Origin: Microbacter sp049976245
Lineage (GTDB): Bacteria; Bacteroidota; Bacteroidia; Bacteroidales; Paludibacteraceae
Length of the DNA stretch: 21,094 bases
Direction: 5' to 3'
Assembly: GCA_049976245.1 (NCBI GenBank)
Contig: JBMFIQ010000036.1
Coordinates: forward strand, 1 to 21,094
The position numbers and the translations under genes were made by a program. Shown here one piece after another: positions 1-7,104 of the stretch (the stretch's first letter is position 1; every line of letters starts with the position of its first letter). Under the pieces are notes generated by a model. It was not told where the DNA came from. It saw only the letters and a list, made by a program, of their open reading frames with translations, and did no database searches.

Positions 1-272
1 GTTAGCGGTTAATGGCAAACAAAAAACAGTTGACAGTCTTAATTAGTTCATAGTTGATAGTTGATAGTTGATAGTCTTAATTAGTGCATAGTTGATAGTT
101 GACAGTTCACAGTGAACTTCATAAATTGACAGTTGACAATTGACAAAAAACAATTGACAATGGACAGTTGACAATTGACAATGAAATCTGAAAATTAGCG
201 ATTAATGGTTAATGGTAAACGGTTGATAGTAAGCTGTATGTTGATGTCTTAATTAGTTGACAATTGACAATG
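1..272. repeat. Heptad-repeat block, left of the ATPase gene
   Basis: This noncoding stretch is built from 7-bp-periodic units of two kinds: TTGACAG/TTGACAA/TTGATAG, and TTAATGG/TTAGCGG/TAAACGG. Short linkers recur between them, such as CTTAATTAGT, TGAACTTC and ATGAAATCTG. The same words make up the block at 1674-2160, so both belong to one repeat family. There is no spacer/repeat alternation as in a CRISPR array and no open reading frame of interest. I do not recognise a named element; the function is unknown. Confidence 0.85.
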
Positions 273-332
273 AAATCTGTAAACAATTTTCAAGGTGATA
301 CAAATGATGAGTGATGGAAAGGATTTTGTTTG

Positions 333-340
333 TATATTTG
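333..340 (+). promoter_or_regulatory. Candidate Bacteroidota -7 promoter box
   Basis: TATATTTG matches the Bacteroides-type -7 consensus TAnnTTTG exactly and lies 46 bases before the ATG of the ATPase gene, leaving a short leader. No convincing TTTG box is visible at -33, so the call rests on one element. Confidence 0.35.
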
Positions 341-386
341 CCAATTATAATAGACAGATTTAAATTTTCTCTCAAATATATCTATT

Positions 387-1616
387 ATGATAGATGAAAT
401 ATTAAGTGCAAGACCCTTTATACCCCGTCCGATCTATACAGAGCGGATAAAGCCGTTTATAGATAAAGCGATCATAAAAGTGATCTCGGGGCAGCGTAGA
501 GTGGGGAAAAGCTATATCCTTTTTCAATTGATAGAGGATATAAGACAAACAGACGCATCAGCTAATATCATTTACATCAATAAAGAGCTAAATCCATACG
601 GACATATTACGGATGATGACATCTTGTATCATTTCGTAAAGGATCATTTGAGGGATGGTGTCAAAAATTATCTTTTTGTGGATGAGATACAAGAGATCGT
701 GCATTTTGAGAAAGCGTTGCGGAGTTTACTCGCCGAAAATTGTTGCGATCTATTTTGTAGTGGAAGCAATGCCAACATGCTTTCGGGGGAATTGGCTACT
801 TTTTTAGCCGGGAGATACATTGAATTTACCGTTCATTCATTGGGTTATGATGAGTTTTTGAATTTCTTCCAATTGGCTCATTCGACGGAAAATCTGAATA
901 AATATCTTACTGTTGGCGGGATGCCATTTTTGAACGTGATAGGATTGGACGTTATCACCGTGTATGAGTACTTGCGTAATGTGTATTCGACTATTTTGTT
1001 GAAAGATGTTGTGGCTCGTGAAGGAATTCGTAATATTACATTTTTAGAAAACTTAGTGGAATTTCTTGCTGATAATGTTGGCAATCAGTTTTCGGCAAAC
1101 AATATAGCCAAGTATTTGAAATCGCAACGCACCTCCGTTACAACACAAGCCGTGTTGAATTATTTGAAACCTCTTTCCGCTGCATTTTTTGTTTACAAGG
1201 TGCCGCGTTATGATATTGCAGGGTTACGGATTTTTGAAGTGGGAGAAAAATACTATTTCGAAGATATAGGACTTCGGAATTGTATTCGTGGCTTTGACAG
1301 AAGAAAAGATATCAACAAAGTGATGGAAAACGCTGTTTACCTTCATTTAATTCGATTAGGATATAAAGTATATGTAGGGCAATTGGGCGCAACAGAAGTT
1401 GATTTTGTGGCCGAAAAAGACGGGAAAATTATCTATGTTCAGGTTGCATACATGCTTAATGACGAAAGTACAGTGAATCGGGAATTTGGAAATTTATTGA
1501 AAATTGGCGATAACTATCGTAAATATGTGATCACGATGGATGAATACAATGCAGGGAGTAATTATAACGGCATTGAACAAATGCATTTGAAAGATTTTTT
1601 GTTAAGTGATTTGTAG
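387..1616 (+). CDS. AAA-family ATPase with DUF4143 C-terminal domain
   Basis: The 409-residue protein has the layout of the AAA_14/DUF4143 family. A P-loop is visible at residues 35-42 (GQRRVGKS) and a Walker B strand with acidic pair at 95-100 (YLFVDE). A sensor-like SGSNA lies near 125-129, followed by the family's LAGR stretch near 140-143. The C-terminal half ends in a restriction-endonuclease-like core: Glu314, then EVDF at 337-340, then a YVQV strand at 350-353. Length is normal for the family, so it looks intact. The true role of these ATPases is poorly known; they are common, variable accessory genes in Bacteroidota, and no defence or toxin partner is next to it here. It stands alone between two heptad-repeat blocks, and shares a 19-bp leader word with the broken ATPase near 4832. 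Start: ATG 46 bases after a promoter-like box, no clear Shine-Dalgarno. Confidence 0.9.
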   Translation: MIDEILSARPFIPRPIYTERIKPFIDKAIIKVISGQRRVGKSYILFQLIEDIRQTDASANIIYINKELNPYGHITDDDILYHFVKDHLRDGVKNYLFVDEIQEIVHFEKALRSLLAENCCDLFCSGSNANMLSGELATFLAGRYIEFTVHSLGYDEFLNFFQLAHSTENLNKYLTVGGMPFLNVIGLDVITVYEYLRNVYSTILLKDVVAREGIRNITFLENLVEFLADNVGNQFSANNIAKYLKSQRTSVTTQAVLNYLKPLSAAFFVYKVPRYDIAGLRIFEVGEKYYFEDIGLRNCIRGFDRRKDINKVMENAVYLHLIRLGYKVYVGQLGATEVDFVAEKDGKIIYVQVAYMLNDESTVNREFGNLLKIGDNYRKYVITMDEYNAGSNYNGIEQMHLKDFLLSDL

Positions 1617-1673
1617 TAGAATGGTAATGGCAGAGACAAAAGACTGAAGGGGTTTATAATGAGAACTTCAAAA

Positions 1674-2160
1674 ATTGACAGTCTTAATTAATTGACAATG
1701 GACAGTTGACAGTTGACAATGAAATCTGGAATTTAATGGTTAATGATTAATGGTTAGCGGTGAATGGTCTTAATTAATTGACAATGGACAGTTGACAGTT
1801 GACAATGAAATCTGAAAATTAGCGGTGAATGGTCTTAATTAATTGACAATGGACAGTTGATAGTTGACAGTGAACTTCAAAAATTAACAATGGACAGTTG
1901 ACAGTTGACAATGAAATCTGAAAATTAGCGGTGAATGGTCTTAATTAATTGACAATGGACAGTTGATAGTTGACAGTGAACTTCAAAAATTAACAATGGA
2001 CAGTTGACAGTTGACAATGAACTTCAAAAATTAACAATGGACAATGAAATCTGGAAGTTAATGGATAATGATTAATGGTTAGCGGTGAATGGTTGATGAA
2101 AAATGGTTAGCGGGGAATGGCCTCAATTAGTGTATAGTCTTAATTAGTTGATAGTTGAAG
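1674..2160. repeat. Large composite heptad-repeat block
   Basis: About 490 bases between the ATPase stop and the SDR gene consist almost entirely of the two heptad types (TTGACAR and TTAATGG/TTAGCGG) joined by the linkers GTCTTAATTAATT, ATGAAATCTG and TGAACTTCAAAAATTA. A 48-bp stretch at 1681-1728 recurs exactly at 1767-1814. The word GAAATCTG occurs four times here and twice in the left block. No coding potential was seen. The block runs to within a few bases of the SDR start codon. Confidence 0.9.
1781..1992 (+). repeat. Exact 106-bp tandem duplication inside the repeat block
   Basis: Bases 1781-1886 and 1887-1992 are identical over all 106 positions. A third copy at 1993-2033 is 41 bp long and fits the unit with 65 bp removed between two TGAA words. 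A fourth begins at 2034 and soon diverges. Each unit itself contains several heptads, so this is a repeat of repeats. The lack of any difference between the two full copies points to a recent duplication. Confidence 0.93.
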
Positions 2161-2167
2161 TAAAAAA

Positions 2168-3124
2168 ATGAATATACTGATCACCGGTATTCATGGTTTT
2201 GTGGGGAGCAATTTAGTTGCTGCACTTAAAAATCAGCATACAATCTATGGGTTGGATATTGTTGCACCTCAAAAAGAAGGAGTTGTAAAGACCTTTTCGT
2301 GGAATGAACTGGAACTGATCCCTGCCGTGGATGTCATTATTCATTTAGCCGGTAAAGCACACGATACCAAAAATCAAACTGAAAGGCAGGTTTATTTTGA
2401 TATCAATACTGGTTTAACAGAGCAGATTTATGACTGGTTTTTGACAACCCATGCAACGAAGTTTATCTTTTTCAGTTCAGTGAAAGCAGCTGCCGATAAG
2501 GTGGAAGGTGAGATGTTGACCGAAGATGTTGTGCCAAGTCCAAAAGGGCCGTATGGAGAGAGCAAGATAGCGGCTGAAAACTATATTCTTAGGAAGTTGA
2601 CAGTTGACAGTGAACTATCAGCTATCAACTATCAACTAAAACGTGTTTACGTTTTACGTCCTTGTATGATACATGGGCCGGGAAATAAGGGGAATTTGAA
2701 TTTGTTGTATCAGGTAGTCAAAAAAGGAATTCCCTGGCCACTGGGAGCTTTTGAAAACAGGCGATCGTTTACTTCGATTGATAACCTTAGTTTTGTGATT
2801 GAGCAATTGATTGAAAAAGATATTTCGGGTGGTATTTACAATGTGGGCGATGATGAAAGTTTGTCGACCAACGAATTGATAACACTGATGGTTAAGGTTA
2901 TGGGGAAACCCAATAGAATATGGAAGTGGAATAAAACAATGATACAATTGGCCGCAAAAGTAGGAACCGTTCTCCATTTACCATTGAACGAAGAACGACT
3001 TCAAAAATTAACTGAAAATTATGTGGTTTCGAATGCTAAGCTAAAAAAAGCATTGGGGATTGAGAGCATGCTGGTAAGCGCAGAAGAAGGGATGAGGAAA
3101 ACTATAGAATCAATTGATAATTAA
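2168..3124 (+). CDS. NAD-dependent epimerase/dehydratase (extended SDR), sugar-nucleotide type
   Basis: This 318-residue extended short-chain dehydrogenase/reductase should act in the cytoplasm on a UDP-amino sugar. The NAD-binding GxxGxxG is at residues 7-13 (GIHGFVG), the catalytic Tyr129-x3-Lys133 in YGESK, and the active-site serine region at 102-104. RPCMIHGPGNKGN follows near residue 165 and is typical of the subgroup paired with WbpL-type transferases. WbpV/WreQ-like 4-reductases making UDP-QuiNAc are one possibility; a 4-epimerase is another, and sequence alone does not decide. Oddly, residues 144-157 are translated from a fragment of the flanking heptad repeat, in frame. The repeat also resumes at the stop codon. 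The start ATG directly follows the repeat block. Downstream partner: the transferase at 3599, separated only by the S23 unit. Confidence 0.88.
   Translation: MNILITGIHGFVGSNLVAALKNQHTIYGLDIVAPQKEGVVKTFSWNELELIPAVDVIIHLAGKAHDTKNQTERQVYFDINTGLTEQIYDWFLTTHATKFIFFSSVKAAADKVEGEMLTEDVVPSPKGPYGESKIAAENYILRKLTVDSELSAINYQLKRVYVLRPCMIHGPGNKGNLNLLYQVVKKGIPWPLGAFENRRSFTSIDNLSFVIEQLIEKDISGGIYNVGDDESLSTNELITLMVKVMGKPNRIWKWNKTMIQLAAKVGTVLHLPLNEERLQKLTENYVVSNAKLKKALGIESMLVSAEEGMRKTIESIDN
2596..2636. repeat. Heptad repeat embedded in the SDR coding sequence
   Basis: The left arm 2596-2610 (two GTTGACA-type heptads) faces an inverted right arm 2622-2636 (two CTATCAA-type heptads) across an 11-base loop. Thirteen of the fifteen positions can pair. 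The arms are the same words as in the flanking intergenic blocks. The inserted stretch of about 42 bases keeps the reading frame. Confidence 0.85.
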
Positions 3125-3183
3125 TGGTTAGCGGGAAATGGTAAATGGCAAATGATTAGTAGTGAATGGTGAGCGGGGAATGG
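3123..3183 (+). repeat. Heptad repeats, left flank of the S23 gene
   Basis: TTAATGG/TTAGCGG-type heptads begin exactly at the SDR stop codon and run to just before the four-helix gene. AATGGTTAGCGG at 3123-3134 has an exact inverted partner at 3570-3581 on the other side of that gene. Confidence 0.8.
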
Positions 3184-3203
3184 AGTGGTCTCAACAAAAC
3201 AGT

Positions 3204-3569
3204 ATGATAATAGATATTATTAAGAATATGAGTTTTAAGTTCGCAGTTCGCATCGTGAATTTATATAAATATCTAATTGAAAACAAAAAGAAATTTGTGT
3301 TATCAAAGCAATTGCTTCGTAGCGGAACATCTATTGGAGCTTTGCAATGTGAAGCAAGTCAGGCTGAACGTAAAACTGATTTTATACATAAATATGCTAT
3401 TGCACAAAAGGAATGTAACGAAACCATTTATTGGTTGACGCTTTTAGTTGAAACTAAATGTATTACCAAACAACAATATGAAGGTTTATTGGCTGATTTG
3501 GAAGAATTAATGAAGATGATTGCAGCAAGCATTATCACTGCTAAAAAAACATTAATCGCTAACCATTAA
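3204..3569 (+). CDS. Four-helix bundle protein, S23 / 23S rRNA IVS family (Avd-like)
   Basis: About 121 residues, the usual length for the family. The diagnostic stretch is SFKFAVRIVNLYKYL, followed by LSKQLLRSGTSIGA, then an acidic-basic helix and AIAQKECNETIYWLTLL. These are predicted as four long helices forming a small soluble bundle. Relatives are encoded in 23S rRNA intervening sequences and resemble the Avd accessory protein of diversity-generating retroelements, which binds nucleic acid. The cellular role of free-standing copies is unknown. I place the start at 3204 because the ATG at 3162 would add 14 residues encoded mostly by heptad repeat (MNGERGMEW...); 3180 is also possible. The last five residues and the stop codon come from the repeat on the right side. 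No reverse transcriptase or rRNA gene is nearby, so neither known context applies. Confidence 0.85.
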   Translation: MIIDIIKNMSFKFAVRIVNLYKYLIENKKKFVLSKQLLRSGTSIGALQCEASQAERKTDFIHKYAIAQKECNETIYWLTLLVETKCITKQQYEGLLADLEELMKMIAASIITAKKTLIANH

Positions 3570-3587
3570 CCGCTAACCATTCACCAC
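3551..3587 (-). repeat. Heptad repeats, right flank of the S23 gene (inverted)
   Basis: Read on the minus strand this is GTGAATGG-TTAGCGG-TTAATGG-TTAGCGA, the same heptads as at 3123-3183 but in opposite orientation. The exact 12-bp pair is 3570-3581. The block supplies the S23 stop codon and ends 11 bases before the transferase ATG. Confidence 0.8.
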
Positions 3588-3598
3588 TCTATCACAGA

Positions 3599-4546
3599 AT
3601 GATTTATCTTCTCATCTTTGTTTCTCTGCTTGTATCAGAGTTGGCTTACTTTCGAATAGCCGATTATTTTAATATCATCGACAAACCGAATGAACGGAGT
3701 TCGCATACTTCCATTACCTTGCGTGGTGGTGGTGTTATTTTTTATATGGGGGTGTTGCTCTATTTCTTATTGGAGGGGTTTCAGTACCCGTGGTTTTTTG
3801 CAGGCCTGACGTTAATATCTTTCGTGAGTTTTGCCGATGATGTTCGTCCACAATCTTTCAAACTCAGATTGGCAGTACATTTCACAGCCATGGCATTGAT
3901 GTTTTACCAATGGGGATTGTTTTCGGATCCGTGGTATTTCACGATCATCGCTTTGGTGGTGTGCACTGGCATATTGAATGCGTATAATTTTATGGACGGC
4001 ATCAATGGGATCACCGGAGGATATAGTTTAGTGGTAGTGAGTGCATTGTGGTATATCAACAGATATCAGGTGCTTTTTGTCGATACTAAATTTTTGTATG
4101 TTTTGCTGTTGGCATTGATCGTTTTCCTGTTCTTTAATTTTCGCACGAAAGCCAAGTGTTTTGCAGGGGATGTGGGCGCTATATCCATGTCATTTATCTT
4201 GGTGTTTCTATTAGGCAAGCTCATTATTAAAACAGGTGATTACAGCTACCTTGTTTTGTTGGCTGTGTATGGAGTGGATACCATTTTAACCATTGTGCAT
4301 CGGATCATATTGAAAGAAAATATCTTTGAAGCCCATCGAAAGCATCTGTTTCAGATCATGGCCAATGAATTAAACATTCCGCATGTGGTGGTGTCAACGA
4401 TCTATATGGCGCTGCAGGCCTTGATAGCTGTAGGATTGTTTGTGTTTTTTAATCATAAATGGTTATTTGTGATTTTTATCTGTGTGTCCTTGTCTGTTGT
4501 TTATTTGCTTGTCAAGATGAAATATTATAAACTGCACAAAACTTGA
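3599..4546 (+). CDS. WbpL-type polyprenyl-phosphate sugar-1-phosphate transferase
   Basis: The 315-residue polytopic inner-membrane protein belongs to the MraY/WecA/WbpL superfamily. It should transfer a sugar-1-phosphate (probably an N-acetylated 6-deoxyhexosamine or HexNAc) from UDP to undecaprenyl phosphate, starting a glycan repeat unit. Visible family motifs are Asp80-Asp81 in FADDVRP, NAYNFMDGINGI at 127-138, FAGDVGA at 188-194 and the WbpL-group HRKHLFQ at 246-252. Hydrophobic segments run through the whole length, with about ten membrane spans. GDVGA has Ala where Ser is usual. It is paired with the SDR gene upstream, as WbpV/WbpL and WreQ/WreU are, so a QuiNAc- or FucNAc-initiating role is plausible but not proven. 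Start: the first ATG after the repeat. Confidence 0.92.
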   Translation: MIYLLIFVSLLVSELAYFRIADYFNIIDKPNERSSHTSITLRGGGVIFYMGVLLYFLLEGFQYPWFFAGLTLISFVSFADDVRPQSFKLRLAVHFTAMALMFYQWGLFSDPWYFTIIALVVCTGILNAYNFMDGINGITGGYSLVVVSALWYINRYQVLFVDTKFLYVLLLALIVFLFFNFRTKAKCFAGDVGAISMSFILVFLLGKLIIKTGDYSYLVLLAVYGVDTILTIVHRIILKENIFEAHRKHLFQIMANELNIPHVVVSTIYMALQALIAVGLFVFFNHKWLFVIFICVSLSVVYLLVKMKYYKLHKT

Positions 4547-4580
4547 TGACACTTTTTCGGCAGGTCGACTTCGATTGTAA

Positions 4581-4709
4581 GCAGTTACGTCCTTCAATGG
4601 CATTTCGGAAAAACTTTTTCAAAACGGGTTGTGCTTGCCTTCCAGCTCCATCCTTACAGCAGCGGATTTAGAAAGGGTGGCGGAAGTGATAAAAAAGTGT
4701 ATGGTGTAG
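4581..4709 (+). pseudogene. 3' remnant of a DegT/DnrJ/EryC1/StrS aminotransferase
   Basis: One frame reads 42 codons ending in TAG at 4707-4709. The peptide contains ISEKLFQNGLCLPSSSILT and then ADLERVAEVIKK. This is the characteristic C-terminus of the PLP-dependent sugar aminotransferase family, whose usual form is LF..GLCLPSGS..T..DLERV. A stop codon at 4578 closes the frame, and there is no upstream sequence for the remaining 330 or so residues, so only the tail is left. Intact members make amino sugars such as Qui4N or AAT-Gal precursors and often sit beside WbpL-type transferases, so this is probably debris of the same polysaccharide locus. No start codon was assigned. Confidence 0.75.
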
Positions 4710-4712
4710 AAG

Positions 4713-4731
4713 AATCTGTAAACAATTTTCA
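4713..4731 (+). repeat. 19-bp word shared with the leader of the first ATPase gene
   Basis: AATCTGTAAACAATTTTCA occurs here and at 274-292. It lies 101 bases before the presumed start of the broken ATPase and 95 bases before the start of the intact ATPase. The first six bases coincide with the repeat linker AAATCTG. It could be a conserved leader or the border of an inserted unit. Confidence 0.7.
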
Positions 4732-4831
4732 GGAGGAGGCAATTTTGTTCATTGTGAAAGAATAAAAATGCATGAAATTGTTCGTTTGTAAAGATCGATA
4801 ACTATCTTGGTGGTCGGATTGATGATAAAGG

Positions 4832-5448
4832 ATGGATAAACAGGTTTTACAAAGTATCGTTGTTGATCAGAAGGAGTTCTTTTCCGGACGATCAGGCTTG
4901 ATGGAACGGGATGTTGTACTGGATAAAATCTTACTACCAGTCAAATCGTTGTCATATCGGGTGTAAGGCGCAGCGGGAAATCCTCTTTGCTTTCAATCAT
5001 AAAGAATCGGCTGCAATTGCAGGAACCCGAGTTTTGTTATTTGAATTTTGATGACGAACGCATTACGGCTGATGTCACTGTTTTGAGTGATTTGTATGCG
5101 CTTCATTTAAAAATGTATCGTACCGAACCGGTGTTCTTTTTCGACGAAATTCAGTTGGTTGAAGGATGGGAAAAGTTTGTAAACCGCATGTACGAACAAG
5201 GGCGAAAGGTCTATGTGACGGGGTCGAATGCCAAACTGTTAAGTGCCAAAATATCGACCTCACTGACAGGACGAACGAAGGTGTTGGAACTGTTTCCATT
5301 TTCGTTTGCCGAATATCTCCTGTTTGCGGGTCGAACATACGATATGCAACAACTTTCGGGGCGACAGTTGTCGCTGCTGAAAAACGATTTAAAAACCTCT
5401 CTTACGCAAGGTGGTTTTCCGCATTCTCGCTATCAAACCATTGGATAA
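4832..5448 (+). pseudogene. Truncated, frameshifted AAA-family ATPase (AAA_14/DUF4143)
   Basis: The N-terminus starts at ATG 4832 (MDKQVLQSIVVDQKEFFSG...) and runs into a stop near 4966. The family continuation QIVVISGVRRSGKS is in another frame, so a one-base loss lies near 4940. From there the frame holds a P-loop (SGVRRSGKS), Walker B FFFDEIQ, TGSNAKLLS and LTGRTKVLELFPFSFAEYLLF. It then stops at 5446-5448 after TQGGFPHSRYQTIG. About half of a normal 390-430 residue protein is missing, including all of DUF4143. It differs from the ATPase at 387 in its N-terminal sequence, so it is a second subfamily and not a tandem copy. It is almost certainly nonfunctional. The converging wzi-like gene ends 44 bases further on. 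Confidence 0.85.
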
Positions 5449-5491
5449 AATCCGAGATGAAAATGGTCGAGTGCCATTGTAAGAAAAAGGA

Positions 5492-7000
5492 TCAATGATG
5501 TTTTGCGGAAGCAAGGCGACCGAGGATGCCGCTTTTTTTCACTGACAATTGAAAGCCCCAATTATTGCCTGTCAAACCGCCATGATCGTATCCCAAGGCA
5601 ACGGAAGCGGTCAATCCCGAAACCTTTTTGGGTGCATAGGAAATCTCGGCTAAACCTGAAAAACCATGTAAAGGATTGATAAAAGGAAGATCCATGGTAC
5701 CAAACCCTTCACGGTAAGTAGCCAACAACCGATCGGACCATTCAGCGGAGATGGATCCCATGATGCCAAGATGGTATGCCCTAACGCGATTGTCCTCAAA
5801 CGTTAAATTTCCATTGTTATTGTACGCCGGCGAAGTCACCAACGGAGAACCCATGGCACGGCCGTAATTGGACCATCCGATGTAAAACCCATGATTGTAA
5901 TAATTGTCACCACCCCAACACCAATGGGTTAACTTGGAATTGGGATTGAGGTTAGGCTGAAAAAAGATGGACCCGCTTTGGTTGGTCGATTGATAATACT
6001 CCACCACAATGCCGGTGATCACCCCTCTTTTTGCCGCATCGTATTCTATGCCCCAGAGCCCGTCCAATCCGTTCAGTTTCCAGAAACCGGAAGAGTCCTC
6101 AAAGTAATTGTCCAAGTAGGCATGAAGTTGTCCGCCCGAGCCCATGTCGTAAGTCAAACGTCCCTGCCAATTTCCGACATAATTGCCGTAAAACCATTCC
6201 TGATCGCTCACGGTAGCTGATTTATCGCCCTTAAAGGGAATAAATACCATCAGAAAATGTTTCAAATCGGCGGGATCCTGAACCGAAGAAACGACCTTCC
6301 CATTAACATAATAGATTTGTTTGCCGGCAAACTGCACATCGATTTCGCCCGATGCAATAAAACTCCAGCGTGAACGACCTTTAAACTGAAGCGCCAACGA
6401 TTTACGGTGCAAAAAACCGTTGATGGAGACAAAACCGTTTTGTCGATTGACGGTTTGTAACTGGTATCCATTATCAACAAGCCAACCGTAAGAGATGGCG
6501 AGTTTAGCTTTAAGCCATGGGAGGCGATGAAACACGGTGACAAAATCGGGGATGGCAAACTCCACTTCCGGCAGCGGACGCGCATTTTCGGACCATAAAG
6601 TGCCCCCTCCGCAACTGCTGAGCAAAGGATTCTCCAATCCGTTGGTTCTGATGCGACTTCCAATATTGAGCTCCGCCTGACGGTAACGAATGCCAACGAA
6701 AGCCTGTTCAGCCAAGATTTCCGAAGTAGAACGGGTCTCTTTCACCAGATCGAGACCATATTGATAAGAGAAGCGGCGTGTAGAGTCCACATGTTGAAAA
6801 ATTCCCAATCGGGCGTAAGCGCTGTTGGGTTGAATGTTTGGAATGCCCTGTTGATTGGTAACCAGCCAGAACGGGGCAAACTCACCCGACCCGACGTTGG
6901 AAGAAACTTCAGTCTGATAGGTCACGGGAGGCTTTTGAGCCAACACGGTAACAGTTAGCGAAGCAGAACATAAGATGAGAAGAAGAGAAGGAAATTTCAT
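5492..7000 (-). CDS. Capsule assembly Wzi family outer-membrane protein
   Basis: This 502-residue protein has a clear signal peptide (MKFPSLLLILCSASLTVTVLA, cleavage expected after Ala21). The mature start, TYQTEVSSNVGSGEFAPFW, is typical of Bacteroidota Wzi-family proteins. The rest alternates aromatic and polar residues as expected for an outer-membrane beta-barrel, with conserved-looking stretches such as SGGGTLWSENARPLPE, FHRLPWLKAK and a C-terminal region rich in barrel strands. In Escherichia coli, Wzi is a surface lectin that holds capsule to the outer membrane. Here it would bind or export the polysaccharide made by the operon to its right, although it has its own transcription unit. 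The start ATG is well placed before the signal peptide. A 10-base G tract (minus strand) lies about 105 bases upstream. Confidence 0.85.
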   Translation of the reverse strand: MKFPSLLLILCSASLTVTVLAQKPPVTYQTEVSSNVGSGEFAPFWLVTNQQGIPNIQPNSAYARLGIFQHVDSTRRFSYQYGLDLVKETRSTSEILAEQAFVGIRYRQAELNIGSRIRTNGLENPLLSSCGGGTLWSENARPLPEVEFAIPDFVTVFHRLPWLKAKLAISYGWLVDNGYQLQTVNRQNGFVSINGFLHRKSLALQFKGRSRWSFIASGEIDVQFAGKQIYYVNGKVVSSVQDPADLKHFLMVFIPFKGDKSATVSDQEWFYGNYVGNWQGRLTYDMGSGGQLHAYLDNYFEDSSGFWKLNGLDGLWGIEYDAAKRGVITGIVVEYYQSTNQSGSIFFQPNLNPNSKLTHWCWGGDNYYNHGFYIGWSNYGRAMGSPLVTSPAYNNNGNLTFEDNRVRAYHLGIMGSISAEWSDRLLATYREGFGTMDLPFINPLHGFSGLAEISYAPKKVSGLTASVALGYDHGGLTGNNWGFQLSVKKSGILGRLASAKHH

Positions 7001-7104
7001 TTTGGGTATGGATTTTATCTACTTGATATCTAATTATATTGATTATTATATGCTATCCCCTAAAAGATGAGAATTTAAAAAATAAAATTTTTCATTATCA
7101 ATTA

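Noticed and set aside
1..300. CRISPR array in the repeat-rich left end
   Set aside because: Repeats are 7-bp units directly abutting each other, with no unique spacers of constant length and no cas genes nearby.
3162..3569. Longer S23 reading frame from ATG 3162
   Set aside because: Its extra N-terminal residues are encoded mostly by heptad repeat and are unlike the family, which normally begins a few residues before SFKFAVRI.
3204..3569. S23 gene as part of a 23S rRNA intervening sequence or a diversity-generating retroelement
   Set aside because: No rRNA sequence, reverse transcriptase or template/variable repeat pair is present around it.
5465..5482. AATGG/CCATT hairpin downstream of the Wzi-like gene as terminator
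   Set aside because: Only a 5-bp stem and no T tract on the wzi strand.
5166..5498. 110-codon plus-strand frame over the broken ATPase
   Set aside because: It is a shadow: the P-loop, Walker B and TGSNAK motifs are all in the neighbouring frame, and this frame shows no domain.
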